Shown piece after piece: positions 18,319-25,952 of a DNA stretch of 64,000 nt. A program made the translations under genes and the position numbers. Location of the stretch: assembly GCF_028682455.1 (NCBI RefSeq), contig NZ_JANHLD010000004.1:496001-560000 (forward strand). The letters run 5' to 3'. Position 1 is the stretch's first letter, and each line of letters starts with the position of its first letter. This DNA is from Pseudomonas putida (GTDB lineage Bacteria; Pseudomonadota; Gammaproteobacteria; Pseudomonadales; Pseudomonadaceae). The notes under the pieces were generated by a model that was not told the DNA's origin, ran no database searches, and saw nothing but the letters and a program-made list of their open reading frames with translations.

Positions 18319-19638
18319 TTAGGTCATCTGAATGATGGTCTGCATGATGGTGCTTTCGGTGGAGATGGTCTTGGCGTTCGCCTGGTAGTTGCTCTGCGCC
18401 TTGATCAGGTTGACCAACTCGCCGGTCAGGTCGACATTGGAGTCTTCCAGGGAGCCGCCATAGATCTTGCCCAGGGTGCCAGTGTTCGGCTCACCCACCA
18501 CCGGAACGCCAGAGCCGTAGGACTCTTTCCATGCCGTGCCACCTACCGGGGTCAGGCCCTGGGCGTTGGCGAAGTTGGCCATTGCCACCTGGCCGATCAC
18601 CTTGTCCTGGCCGTTGGTGAAGTTGGCGAACATGTTGCCGCTCTGGTCAACCGTCAGGCCGGCCAGCTCACCGGTGGCATAGCCATCCTGGCTTTTCGCC
18701 GAGGTGGCGGAAGCAGCGTTGTACTGGGTGGTGGCCAGCATATCGAGGGTCACGCCACCGGTCTTGGCGACAGAACCATTGGCAACCCAGTCACCGGCGG
18801 CATTCTTCTCGGCCGGGACCCAGCCGTTGAGCTGGAAGGTTTTGTTGTCGGCGATGGTCAGGCCACCGGGCACCGCGCCTGCGGTCATTGCTGCCGTGTC
18901 CAGGGTGCCGTCGGATTTGAACGGCAGCTTGTTGACCAGCGGCGTGGACAGCGACGGGTCGGCCGGGTTGCGACCATCGACAGTGGTGTACATGGTCCAG
19001 GAGTTGCTGGCCGCATCCTTGACGAAGTACTGGTTGAGCTGGTGCGCATTGCCCTGGCTGTCGTACACGTCAGTATTGAAGGTGTAGTTGTAGCTACCCA
19101 CCTCCGATGGCGAGAACGGTGTGACCTTCGGCTCCGTGGCGCTGGAGTTCAGGTTGAGGGCCTCATTGATGCGGCCAGTCGGGTTGGGCGACAGGTTCGA
19201 GGTGTCGATCTTCAGGTCGATGAGCGCCCCCGGAATGATCTTGCCGTCGGCGTCTACGCCATAGCCCTGCAGGTTGGCGCCCTGGGCATTGACGACGTAG
19301 CCCTCCTTGTCGCTGTAGAACGCGCCGGCGCGGGTGTAGATCCGCGAGCCGTTGTCGTTCATGGCGAAAAAGCCGCTGCCGTCGATGGCCAGGTCCAGGC
19401 TCTGGCCGGTACCGCTGAAGTTGCCCTGGGTGAACATCTGCGAGATCGCCGCAGTGGTCACACCGCTGCCCATGACGGTCTTGCCGCTGGTGCCGCGAAT
19501 GGACGAGGCGTACTGGTCGGCGAATTCGGCGCGCGACGATTTGAAGCCGGTGGTGGCAACGTTGGCGATGTTGTTGCCGGTAACGCCCAGGGCCTTGTTT
19601 GCTGCATAAAGCCCGCTAAGGCCGATGTTGAAAGACAT
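18319..19638 (-). CDS. flgE: Flagellar hook protein FlgE
   Basis: 439 residues. The N terminus MSFNIGLSGLYAANKALGVTGNNIANVATTGFKSSRAEFADQYASS and C terminus SLEDSNVDLTGELVNLIKAQSNYQANAKTISTESTIMQTIIQMT are diagnostic. The middle holds the hook surface domains (about 90-370). It polymerises into the universal-joint hook and is exported through the flagellar apparatus with FlgD as scaffold. It is last of the flgBCDE genes before a REP pair. Confidence 0.97.
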   Translation of the reverse strand: MSFNIGLSGLYAANKALGVTGNNIANVATTGFKSSRAEFADQYASSIRGTSGKTVMGSGVTTAAISQMFTQGNFSGTGQSLDLAIDGSGFFAMNDNGSRIYTRAGAFYSDKEGYVVNAQGANLQGYGVDADGKIIPGALIDLKIDTSNLSPNPTGRINEALNLNSSATEPKVTPFSPSEVGSYNYTFNTDVYDSQGNAHQLNQYFVKDAASNSWTMYTTVDGRNPADPSLSTPLVNKLPFKSDGTLDTAAMTAGAVPGGLTIADNKTFQLNGWVPAEKNAAGDWVANGSVAKTGGVTLDMLATTQYNAASATSAKSQDGYATGELAGLTVDQSGNMFANFTNGQDKVIGQVAMANFANAQGLTPVGGTAWKESYGSGVPVVGEPNTGTLGKIYGGSLEDSNVDLTGELVNLIKAQSNYQANAKTISTESTIMQTIIQMT

Positions 19639-19665
19639 ATGCTCACTCCTGCCGCGTTATCGGCC

Positions 19666-20367
19666 CTAGATTCCAATCGATTGAATTTTCGACAGCGCGA
19701 TGCTGCCAAGCCCGGTCAGGTTCAGCATCATTTCCGAACCGTTGCTGCCCATGGTCACGCTGCTGACCGAAGCCGGCAGGTTGGTGGTCATGGTGGTGGC
19801 CACGCCTTCGATGGTGCCGGAGGCCTTGAAGGTGTAGGTGCCGGCAGGGGCCACTTCGCCGTCGCTGTTCTTGCCGTCCCAGGTGAAATCCACCTGGCCG
19901 CCCTTCTGGCTGCCCAGGTCCAGGGTGCGCACCAGTTCGCCTTCGCTGTCGTAGATGCCGACGGTGGTCATGGTGCTGGACGAGGTCAGGTTGACCGAGC
20001 CTTTCATGTCCTTGCTGGTGTCGACGACCGACTTGTCGGTCTGCACCATCACATTGCGCCCGACCAGCGAAGAGGCCTGCAGGGCAATGGACGACAGGAA
20101 TGCGCCGCCGATGGTGCTGACCGAACTGTTGAGCGACTCGATACCTTCCAGGCTGCTGAACTGCGCGAGCTGCGCGACGAACTCGCCGTTCTCCTGCGGA
20201 TCAAGCGGGTTCTGGTGCTTCATCTGGGTAACCAGCAGTTGCAGGAACGCATCCTTGCCCAGGGCGCTACCGGCGGTACCGGTCTTGTTGTTGCTGGTGC
20301 TCTCCTGCTTTTGCAGGGACTGCAGCACCGAATTGCTGACGTTGTTGACCGAATCGGTTGTGCTCAT
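19666..20367 (-). CDS. flgD: Flagellar hook scaffolding protein FlgD
   Basis: 233 residues. The N-terminal region has GKDAFLQLLVTQMKHQNPLDPQENGEFVAQLAQFSSLEGIESLNSSV, the hook-cap signature. The C terminus is a FlgD Ig/Tudor-like beta domain (DSEGELVRTLDLGSQKGGQVDFTWDGKNSDGEVAPAGTYTF). FlgD caps the growing hook. It sits between flgC and flgE. Confidence 0.96.
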   Translation of the reverse strand: MSTTDSVNNVSNSVLQSLQKQESTSNNKTGTAGSALGKDAFLQLLVTQMKHQNPLDPQENGEFVAQLAQFSSLEGIESLNSSVSTIGGAFLSSIALQASSLVGRNVMVQTDKSVVDTSKDMKGSVNLTSSSTMTTVGIYDSEGELVRTLDLGSQKGGQVDFTWDGKNSDGEVAPAGTYTFKASGTIEGVATTMTTNLPASVSSVTMGSNGSEMMLNLTGLGSIALSKIQSIGI

Positions 20368-20380
20368 GCCGATGCTCCTA

Positions 20381-20824
20381 TCACTGACCCAGGGTCAGTA
20401 CTTTCTGCATCATGGTCTTGGCCGTGTTCATCAACTCGGCGTTGGTCTGGAACGAGCGACTGGCAGAGATCATGTCGGCCATTTCCTCGACCACGTTGAC
20501 GTTCGGGTAGTAGACGTAGCCGTCCTTGTTCGCCGCCGGGTGGTTGGGCTCGTAGCGCGCCTCGAGGTTGCTCTGGTCTTCGACCACACCGAGCACCTGG
20601 ACGCCCTGGCCGGCTTCACCCTGGTCCTGGAACAGCGACTGGCTGACGCCGCCCTGGGCCTGCTGGAACGTGGTGGCGAAGACCGGGTGACGGGCACGGT
20701 AGGTCTGGTCGATGCTCGACGACACGGTCTCGGCGTTGGCTATGTTCGAAGCGACGGTGTTCAGACGCGTGGTCTGGGCACTCATGCCGCTACCGGCAAT
20801 GTTGAAAACACTGGCGAGGGACAT
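20381..20824 (-). CDS. flgC: Flagellar proximal rod protein FlgC
   Basis: 147 residues. The N terminus MSLASVFNIAGSGMSAQTTRLNTVASNIANAETVSSSIDQTYRARHPVF and C terminus YYPNVNVVEEMADMISASRSFQTNAELMNTAKTMMQKVLTLGQ are classic. It forms part of the proximal rod. It lies only three bases from flgB and 13 from flgD. Confidence 0.97.
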   Translation of the reverse strand: MSLASVFNIAGSGMSAQTTRLNTVASNIANAETVSSSIDQTYRARHPVFATTFQQAQGGVSQSLFQDQGEAGQGVQVLGVVEDQSNLEARYEPNHPAANKDGYVYYPNVNVVEEMADMISASRSFQTNAELMNTAKTMMQKVLTLGQ

Positions 20825-20827
20825 GTC

Positions 20828-21235
20828 TTACTCTCCGCGCAGGGCCGATACCAGCCCTTTGAATTTACTGTTGAGCAGCGTGAAGCTGGCCTGGAAGCCC
20901 ACGGCGTTCTCGGCATAGCTCGATTGTTCGAGCTGGGCGTCGACGGTGTTCTGGTCGATGGACGGCTGCATGGGCGTGCGGTACTGCAGGGTTTCGTCAC
21001 CCACGCTCATACCTTCGGCCTCGATGTGCCGGCTGTTGGTGCGGTCCAGGGCAAAGTGGCCGCCCTTGGTCTTCTGGCTTTCGGCGGCCAGCACCGAAGC
21101 GAAGTCCAGGTCGCGCGCCTTGTAGTTGGGCGTGTCGGCGTTGGCGATGTTGTTGGCCAGCACTTCGGCACGCTGGGCGCGAAAGCCCAGTGCTTTTTCG
21201 TGAATGCCGAGCGCTTTGTCGAAGCTGATGCTCAT
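20828..21235 (-). CDS. flgB: Flagellar proximal rod protein FlgB
   Basis: 135 residues. MSISFDKALGIHEKALGFRAQRAEVLANNIANADTPNYKARDLDF carries the rod NNIANADTPNYKA motif. The C terminus is YAENAVGFQASFTLLNSKFKGLVSALRGE. It is the first gene of flgBCDE, about 50 bases downstream of a very good sigma-54 promoter (21286-21300). Confidence 0.97.
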   Translation of the reverse strand: MSISFDKALGIHEKALGFRAQRAEVLANNIANADTPNYKARDLDFASVLAAESQKTKGGHFALDRTNSRHIEAEGMSVGDETLQYRTPMQPSIDQNTVDAQLEQSSYAENAVGFQASFTLLNSKFKGLVSALRGE

Positions 21236-21285
21236 GTCGGGGAAACCTTCGAAGGTTGACCGGATAAATCGTTGGCAGAGCTAGA

Positions 21286-21300
21286 GCAAGAGCCATGCCA
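21286..21300 (-). promoter_or_regulatory. Sigma-54 promoter of flgBCDE
   Basis: The minus strand reads TGGCATG-N4-TTGCT, a full match to TGGYRYR-N4-TTGCW. The predicted leader is about 39 bases. The -24 element directly abuts the T tract of the upstream terminator. Class III FleSR/RpoN control is expected. Confidence 0.9.
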
Positions 21301-21330
21301 AAAAACAAAACCCCGTAAAGACGGGGTTTT
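21301..21330 (-). terminator. Rho-independent terminator after cheR
   Basis: AAAACCCCGT pairs with ACGGGGTTTT (10 bp) around AAAG and is followed on the minus strand by GTTTTTT. It ends the cheV-cheR transcript immediately upstream of the flgB promoter. Confidence 0.9.
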
Positions 21331-21410
21331 GAAGGGGTGTTGTAGGCGGCAATGCCAGAAAAGCGGCAAAGGCTTTCCGCTGGAGCGGCAATTTGATGGC
21401 GGCGGCGATG

Positions 21411-21432
21411 CAGGGGCAAGCCCGCTCCTGCG
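21411..21432. repeat. Single REP element after cheR
   Basis: CAGGGGCAAGCCCGCTCCTG is one unpaired copy of the REP core, two bases from the cheR stop codon. Confidence 0.75.
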
Positions 21433-21433
21433 G

Positions 21434-22261
21434 TTATTTGGCCTGGTAGATGATGCCCGGACTGCACTGGACCATCTGGTAATGCTCCGGCAAGCCGTTG
21501 AGCGCTTCGGACGCCCCCAGGAACAAGTAGCCGCCTGGCTTAAGGGTGCTGTGGATGCGTAACAGGATGTCCTTCTTGACCTGGGCCGAGAAGTAGATCA
21601 GCACGTTGCGGCAGAACACGATGTCGAACTTGCCCAGGCTGGCATAGCTGTCGAGCAGGTTGAACGAGCGAAACTCCACGCGACTGCGAATCGGCGCCTT
21701 GACCGCCCAGCGCCCTGGCGCCTTCACATCGAAGTAGCGCTGCAGGCGTTCCTGGGACAAGCCCCGGGCAATCGCCAGGCTGTCGTACTCGCCCGACTTG
21801 CAGTTGCTCAACATGGTCCCGGAGAGATCGGTGGCAACAATCTGCGCGCCCATCTTCAACTGGCCGATATTGCTGCGCTCGAACTCGTCGATGGCCATGG
21901 AGATCGAATACGGCTCCTGCCCCGAGGAGCAGGCGGCCGACCAGATGCGCAGGCGCTGACCCGGGTTGGCCTTGATCTGCTCGGGCAGCACTTTGTTCTT
22001 GAGCACTTCGAACGGGTAGGTGTCGCGAAACCACAGGGTTTCGTTGGTGGTCATGGCGTCCACCACCTGCTCGCGCAAGCCACTGCGCGGCTGGCTCTGG
22101 ATGCGCTGTACCAGCTCGGTCAGGGACTTGATGCCCTGCTGCTCCATCAGCTTGTTGAGACGGCTGGAGACCAGGTACTGCTTATTTTCGCCCAGCAGGA
22201 TGCCACAGGCTTTTTCCAGGAAGACCCGGAACTGTTCGAAATCCAAATTACCCGTAGACAA
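21434..22261 (-). CDS. cheR: Chemotaxis protein methyltransferase CheR
   Basis: 275 residues. An N-terminal CheR helical domain (about 1-75, FEQFRVFLEKACGILLGENKQYLVSSRLNKLM) precedes a SAM-dependent methyltransferase domain with MTTNETLWFRDTYPFEVL, the AdoMet motif IWSAACSSGQEPYSISM, IVATDLS and FDIVFCRNVLIYF. It methylates glutamates on chemoreceptors. It follows cheV in one unit, as in P. aeruginosa (cheR1). There is no TPR domain. Confidence 0.96.
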   Translation of the reverse strand: MSTGNLDFEQFRVFLEKACGILLGENKQYLVSSRLNKLMEQQGIKSLTELVQRIQSQPRSGLREQVVDAMTTNETLWFRDTYPFEVLKNKVLPEQIKANPGQRLRIWSAACSSGQEPYSISMAIDEFERSNIGQLKMGAQIVATDLSGTMLSNCKSGEYDSLAIARGLSQERLQRYFDVKAPGRWAVKAPIRSRVEFRSFNLLDSYASLGKFDIVFCRNVLIYFSAQVKKDILLRIHSTLKPGGYLFLGASEALNGLPEHYQMVQCSPGIIYQAK

Positions 22262-22311
22262 TGATGCCGCCTCTTAAATCGTGTGAACCGCCAGGGGCGA
22301 ACCCCTGGCCG

Positions 22312-23241
22312 CTAGTGCGTAGCCTTGATGCGGTCGACGACACGCTGAGCGAGGTCGTCGGGCTTGAACTTGGCCAGAAAGTCATCGGCCCCGACCTTCT
22401 TGACCATCGCCTGGTTGAATACCCCGGAAAGCGAAGTATGCAGGATGATGTGCAATTTTTGCATGCGCGGGTCGTTGCGGATCTCGGCGGTCAGGGTGTA
22501 GCCGTCCATTTCCGGCATTTCGATATCGGAAATCATCATCAGGAACTCTTCTTCCGGACGCTTGCCCTCATCCACCAGCTTGCGCAGGTATTCGAGCGCC
22601 TGGCGACCGTCATTGAGCGACACCACCTCGACCCCGACCGTCTGCAGGCAACGGCTGACCTGCTTGCGTGCCACCGACGAGTCATCGACCGTCAGCACCC
22701 GCAACATCACCGCCTTGTCCTGCACCTGGGCATCGACCACGCCCGCCGAGATCGCCTCGGAGGTCGGCGCCACTTCGGCAAGCACCTTTTCTACGTCGAT
22801 GATCTCGACCATCCGGTTGTCGACCCGGGTCACTGCCGTGAGGTAATGATCGCGGCCGGTGCCCTTGGGTGGCGGATGGATCTCTTCCCAGTTCATGTTG
22901 ACGATGCGCTCGACCGAGTGCACCAGGAACCCCTGGGTCTTGGTGTTGTACTCCGTGATGATCACGAAGCTCTTGCTGGTTTCTTCACGCAGGCCCGGCA
23001 TACCGGTCGCCATCGCCAGATCGAGGATCGGAATGGTTGCCCCGCGGATATTGGCGACACCGCGCACTACCGGATTCGACTTGGGCAGTACCGTGAGGGG
23101 TGGGCATTGCAGCACCTCCCGCACCTTGAACACGTTGATCCCGTAGAGCTGATCCCCATTCAGTCGAAACAGCAGCAGCTCCAGACGATTCTGCCCCACC
23201 AGCTGCGTGCGCTGGTTCACCGAATCCATTACACCTGCCAT
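22312..23241 (-). CDS. cheV: Chemotaxis coupling protein CheV
   Basis: 309 residues from ATG 23241, chosen over an in-frame GTG 15 bases upstream because AAGGAG lies before the ATG. The N-terminal CheW-like domain (about 15-160) has GINVFKVREVLQCPPLTVLPKSNPVVRGVANIRG. The C-terminal receiver domain (about 175-305) has the DD pair in LTVDDSSVARKQ, the phosphoacceptor Asp in MMISDIEMPEMDGYTL, and a Lys near VGADDFLAKF. It couples receptors to CheA and may act as a phosphate sink. It is divergent from flgA. Confidence 0.95.
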   Translation of the reverse strand: MAGVMDSVNQRTQLVGQNRLELLLFRLNGDQLYGINVFKVREVLQCPPLTVLPKSNPVVRGVANIRGATIPILDLAMATGMPGLREETSKSFVIITEYNTKTQGFLVHSVERIVNMNWEEIHPPPKGTGRDHYLTAVTRVDNRMVEIIDVEKVLAEVAPTSEAISAGVVDAQVQDKAVMLRVLTVDDSSVARKQVSRCLQTVGVEVVSLNDGRQALEYLRKLVDEGKRPEEEFLMMISDIEMPEMDGYTLTAEIRNDPRMQKLHIILHTSLSGVFNQAMVKKVGADDFLAKFKPDDLAQRVVDRIKATH

Positions 23242-23282
23242 GCCAGACTCCTTCACCCTACGCTTCGAGCCTCGTACCCAGT

Positions 23283-23298
23283 CGGCACGCGCTTTGCT
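23283..23298 (+). promoter_or_regulatory. Sigma-54 promoter match just upstream of flgA
   Basis: The plus strand reads CGGCACG-N4-TTGCT, the same form as the fleSR promoter. The predicted start site falls at about 23309, only one or two bases before the flgA ATG. Transcripts from it would be nearly leaderless. Confidence 0.6.
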
Positions 23299-23309
23299 AT
23301 TTGAATTTC

Positions 23310-24062
23310 ATGAACACGAAAACGACATTTTCCCGACGCTTGACCCGCCACCTGCCCGGCATCCTTGCTGCGCTGTGCCTGGTAGCGCCAGGAACAAGAC
23401 CCCTGGCTGACGCTTTCACCTTGCCTGAACAGCTTATCGGTGTCACCCAAGGGTTTCTTGAGTTCACCGTTGAAGATTATCTGGCCAGCAGCCAGACCGA
23501 AGGCCGCTACGAAATCCAGGTCAACACCCTCGACCCGCGCCTGCGCATGCCGCTGTGCGACCAGCAACTGGACGCCAACCTCGAGAGCCCCGCTCAGCCT
23601 GTGGGCCGCGTTACCGTAAGGGTTCGCTGCAATGGCAGCTCCCCGTGGACGGTGTTCGTGCCGGCCCAGGTACGTCTTTTTCGCGAGGTGGTGACGGTGG
23701 TGCGGCCGCTCAAGCGCGAAAGCATCGTCGGCGAGCAGGATGTCGGCCTGCGCGAGCGCGACGTAGGGCTGCTGAACCAGGGTTTCCTGACCAGTCTGGA
23801 CCAGGCGATCGGCCTCAAGGTTATCCGACCAACGGTTATGGATCAGGTACTTACCCCCCAGCATCTTGAGCAGGCCGAAGTGGTGCGCAAGGGTGATCAC
23901 GTGGTCATCACCGCACGCAGCGCGAGCCTGAGCGTACGCATGCCAGGCGAGGCGCTTGCTAAGGGCGGCCTGAGCGAACAGATCCGGGTGCGCAATCTGA
24001 ACTCCAAGCGCGTGGTCAAGGCCCGGGTCACCGGCCCAGGCCAGGTAGAGGTGGCCATGTAA
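23310..24062 (+). CDS. flgA: Flagellar P-ring assembly chaperone FlgA
   Basis: 250 residues. A basic N terminus and signal peptide (RRLTRHLPGILAALCLVAPGTRPLADA) are followed by the FlgA domains. SAF-like features include VRPLKRESIVGEQDVGLRERDVGLLNQGFLTSLDQAIGLKVIRPTVMDQVLTP, and the C terminus is GEALAKGGLSEQIRVRNLNSKRVVKARVTGPGQVEVAM. It chaperones FlgI in the periplasm. The ATG at 23310 is preferred over TTG at 23301. No good ribosome binding site precedes either start. Confidence 0.93.
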   Translation: MNTKTTFSRRLTRHLPGILAALCLVAPGTRPLADAFTLPEQLIGVTQGFLEFTVEDYLASSQTEGRYEIQVNTLDPRLRMPLCDQQLDANLESPAQPVGRVTVRVRCNGSSPWTVFVPAQVRLFREVVTVVRPLKRESIVGEQDVGLRERDVGLLNQGFLTSLDQAIGLKVIRPTVMDQVLTPQHLEQAEVVRKGDHVVITARSASLSVRMPGEALAKGGLSEQIRVRNLNSKRVVKARVTGPGQVEVAM

Positions 24063-24166
24063 TGGCGTGAACCGAGAACAACCCTGGCGGTCGGGAACCG
24101 CTTTTCCTAAACTGTGTCCCATTGGGTGCCAAGAACCTGCCGCGCACGTTGCCCTGCAATTGCGCC

Positions 24167-24193
24167 TAAAGTTTTTTTCGGGTTGGCCGAAAA
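24167..24193 (+). promoter_or_regulatory. Sigma-28 (FliA) promoter of flgMN
   Basis: TAAAGTTT-N11-GCCGAAAA nearly equals the consensus TAAAGTTT-N11-GCCGATAA, with one mismatch and exact spacing. The predicted leader to flgM is about 30 bases. Confidence 0.93.
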
Positions 24194-24230
24194 CAAGGCA
24201 AGCGTCCAAATACCCAGAGGTTTTCTGATC

Positions 24231-24548
24231 ATGGTCATCGACTTCAGTCGTTTGAATAACTCCCCGTCGGTTGGCACCGCCGGGCGCACTGGCAACAGCC
24301 AGGAAAGCGCCGCCAATGCTGCCCCGGCCAAAGCCGACACCACGGCGCAAACCAGCGCAAGCGGGGAAACCGTACACCTGAGCCACGAGGCCCAGCAGTT
24401 GCAGAAGGTCAGCGAACAGCTGCGCGAACAACCTGTTGTCAACAGCGCCCGGGTGGCGGAGTTGAAGAAGGCCATCGCCGACGGCAGCTACCAGGTCGAC
24501 AGCAACCGCGTCGCCAGCAAACTGCTTAATTTCGAAGCCCAGCGCTAG
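24231..24548 (+). CDS. flgM: Anti-sigma-28 factor FlgM
   Basis: 105 residues. The disordered, Ala/Ser/Thr-rich N terminus (MVIDFSRLNNSPSVGTAG) is needed for export. The C-terminal FliA-binding helices include VHLSHEAQQLQKVSEQLREQPVVNSARVAELKKAIADGSYQVDSNRVASKLLNFE. It holds FliA inactive until hook completion allows its secretion. The ATG at 24231 has AGAGG about 12 bases upstream; a longer open reading lacks homology and would overlap the promoter. Confidence 0.95.
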   Translation: MVIDFSRLNNSPSVGTAGRTGNSQESAANAAPAKADTTAQTSASGETVHLSHEAQQLQKVSEQLREQPVVNSARVAELKKAIADGSYQVDSNRVASKLLNFEAQR

Positions 24549-24593
24549 CCCCTGGCGCGCTGACTTCAGGACGCTAGAACCCAAGAGCCAGCC

Positions 24594-25061
24594 ATGCACG
24601 ACACTACTCTGCTCAAACTGATCGAAGACGATATTGCTCCAGCGCAACAACTGCTCGAATTGTTGCAGACCGAGGCGATTGCACTGCACGGTCGCGACAT
24701 GCCGCTGCTGGAAAACCTCCTGGCACGCAAGCAGTCGCTGGTGATCCTTCTCGATCAGCAAGGCCGACGTCGTAGTGAACTGCTCGCAAGCCTGGGCCTG
24801 AGCCAGGACCGCCAGGGCGTCGAGCAACTGGCCGCCCAATCGCACCTGGGCGAAAGCCTGCTGCAGCGACTGGATCTGCTGAGCAAGCTGCTTGCCGACT
24901 GCCAGGCGATCAACGAACGCAACGGCCTGTCGATCCAGATCCAGCAGAAGACCACGGCCAACCAGATCAGAATCCTCATGGGCGGCGAATCACCGACGCT
25001 CTACGACAGCCGGGGCTCGACCTCGCCCCTCGCCAAGCCACGGGCCCTCAGCCAGGCTTGA
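24594..25061 (+). CDS. flgN: Flagellar export chaperone FlgN
   Basis: 155 residues, helical, with LLKLIEDDIAPAQQLLELLQTEAIALHGRDMPLLENLLARKQSLVILLDQQGRRRSELL and a C-terminal NERNGLSIQIQQKTTANQIRILMGGESPTLYDSRG, typical of FlgN. It is the chaperone for FlgK and FlgL. It lies 45 bases after flgM and shares its sigma-28 promoter. Confidence 0.94.
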   Translation: MHDTTLLKLIEDDIAPAQQLLELLQTEAIALHGRDMPLLENLLARKQSLVILLDQQGRRRSELLASLGLSQDRQGVEQLAAQSHLGESLLQRLDLLSKLLADCQAINERNGLSIQIQQKTTANQIRILMGGESPTLYDSRGSTSPLAKPRALSQA

Positions 25062-25141
25062 TTCCCTGTATCAAGGCACGGAACATACTGGCAAAATGCC
25101 GTTAATTGCGTGTGTCGTTTTTGCCTGGAGATTGATTACCC

Positions 25142-25885
25142 GTGTTCAATGAAGCTGAAGCTCCGCAGCCTCCGAAGGTGTTGACCACCCCTTTGGAAAT
25201 TGCCGCCAACTTGCGGTCGCTGCTAGAGAGCCATGACCCGCTGATCATCACCTTTCACGAACGCAGCCAGCGCTTCCAGAGCTACGTGGTCGAAGTCGAC
25301 CGCGAGGGCAATCGCCTGGCCTTTGATGAAATGATCCCCCGCGACGGCGAACGTTTTCTCGAGAATGGCGAGCCGTTTCGAGTCGAGGGCTTTCACGACG
25401 GCGTGCGCATTGCCTGGGAGTGCAACACGCCGCTGACTATCAGCGAAGTCGACGGCCACCGCTGCTACCGTGGCGCGCTGCCGACCGAGGTGGCCTACCA
25501 CCAGCGCCGCAATGCCTTCCGTGCCGCGCTCAAGCTGTCGCAACTGGTCGATATCAAGCTCGACGGCGACAAGCTCAAGGGCAAGGGCGAGCTCAAGGGC
25601 AAGCTGCTGGATATCTCGGCGACCGGCTGCAAGCTGCGCTTTGACGGCAACGTCGAGGAGCGCCTGCAACTGGGCCAGGTGTACGAGAAGTTTGCGACGG
25701 GTGCACCGCTGGGGTTGTCCCAGGTCGAGGTGGAGCTGCGCCACCTGCACTTTGAAGAGCGCTTGAACGCCACCTTTGCCGGTGTGCGCTTCCACAACCT
25801 GAACGGGCAGATGCAGCGCAAGGTCGAGACCTTCGTGTATCAGCTGCAGCGTGAAGCGCGGCGCTTCGATAAAGACGATTACTGA
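25142..25885 (+). CDS. flgZ: PilZ-domain flagellar brake FlgZ/YcgR
   Basis: 247 residues from a GTG start. The N-terminal YcgR-N domain (about 15-110) precedes a PilZ domain (about 118-235). The c-di-GMP motifs are R122-R123-N-A-F-R127 (RxxxR) and D157-I-S-A-T-G162 (DxSxxG). Family knowledge: on binding c-di-GMP it slows or stops the motor. It follows flgMN, as in P. fluorescens and P. putida. A GCCGTTAA -10-like element at 25098-25105 without a good -35 may add FliA input. The ribosome binding site (TGGAG) is about 11 bases from the GTG, rather far. Confidence 0.92.
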   Translation: MFNEAEAPQPPKVLTTPLEIAANLRSLLESHDPLIITFHERSQRFQSYVVEVDREGNRLAFDEMIPRDGERFLENGEPFRVEGFHDGVRIAWECNTPLTISEVDGHRCYRGALPTEVAYHQRRNAFRAALKLSQLVDIKLDGDKLKGKGELKGKLLDISATGCKLRFDGNVEERLQLGQVYEKFATGAPLGLSQVEVELRHLHFEERLNATFAGVRFHNLNGQMQRKVETFVYQLQREARRFDKDDY

Positions 25886-25895
25886 TCCATGAGCC

Positions 25896-25947
25896 ATCGC
25901 GGGGCAAGCCCGCTCCTACCTCGATAGGAGCGGGCTTGCCCCGCGAT
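25896..25947. repeat. REP pair (inverted) between flgZ and the MFS gene
   Basis: ATCGCGGGGCAAGCCCGCTC and its inverse, linked by about a dozen bases, make a nearly perfect large hairpin between convergent genes. It could act as a bidirectional transcript end. Confidence 0.92.
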
Positions 25948-25952
25948 CTGCA

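Noticed and set aside
17977..20499. Very long open frame opposite flgE-flgD-flgC
   Set aside because: It runs antisense to three well-defined flagellar genes, has the low-complexity His/Gly/Val-rich look of GC-rich antisense frames and no ribosome binding site or homology.
25098..25105. Sigma-28 promoter for flgZ
   Set aside because: The -10 (GCCGTTAA) is good but no matching -35 exists at the right distance; left as a remark only.
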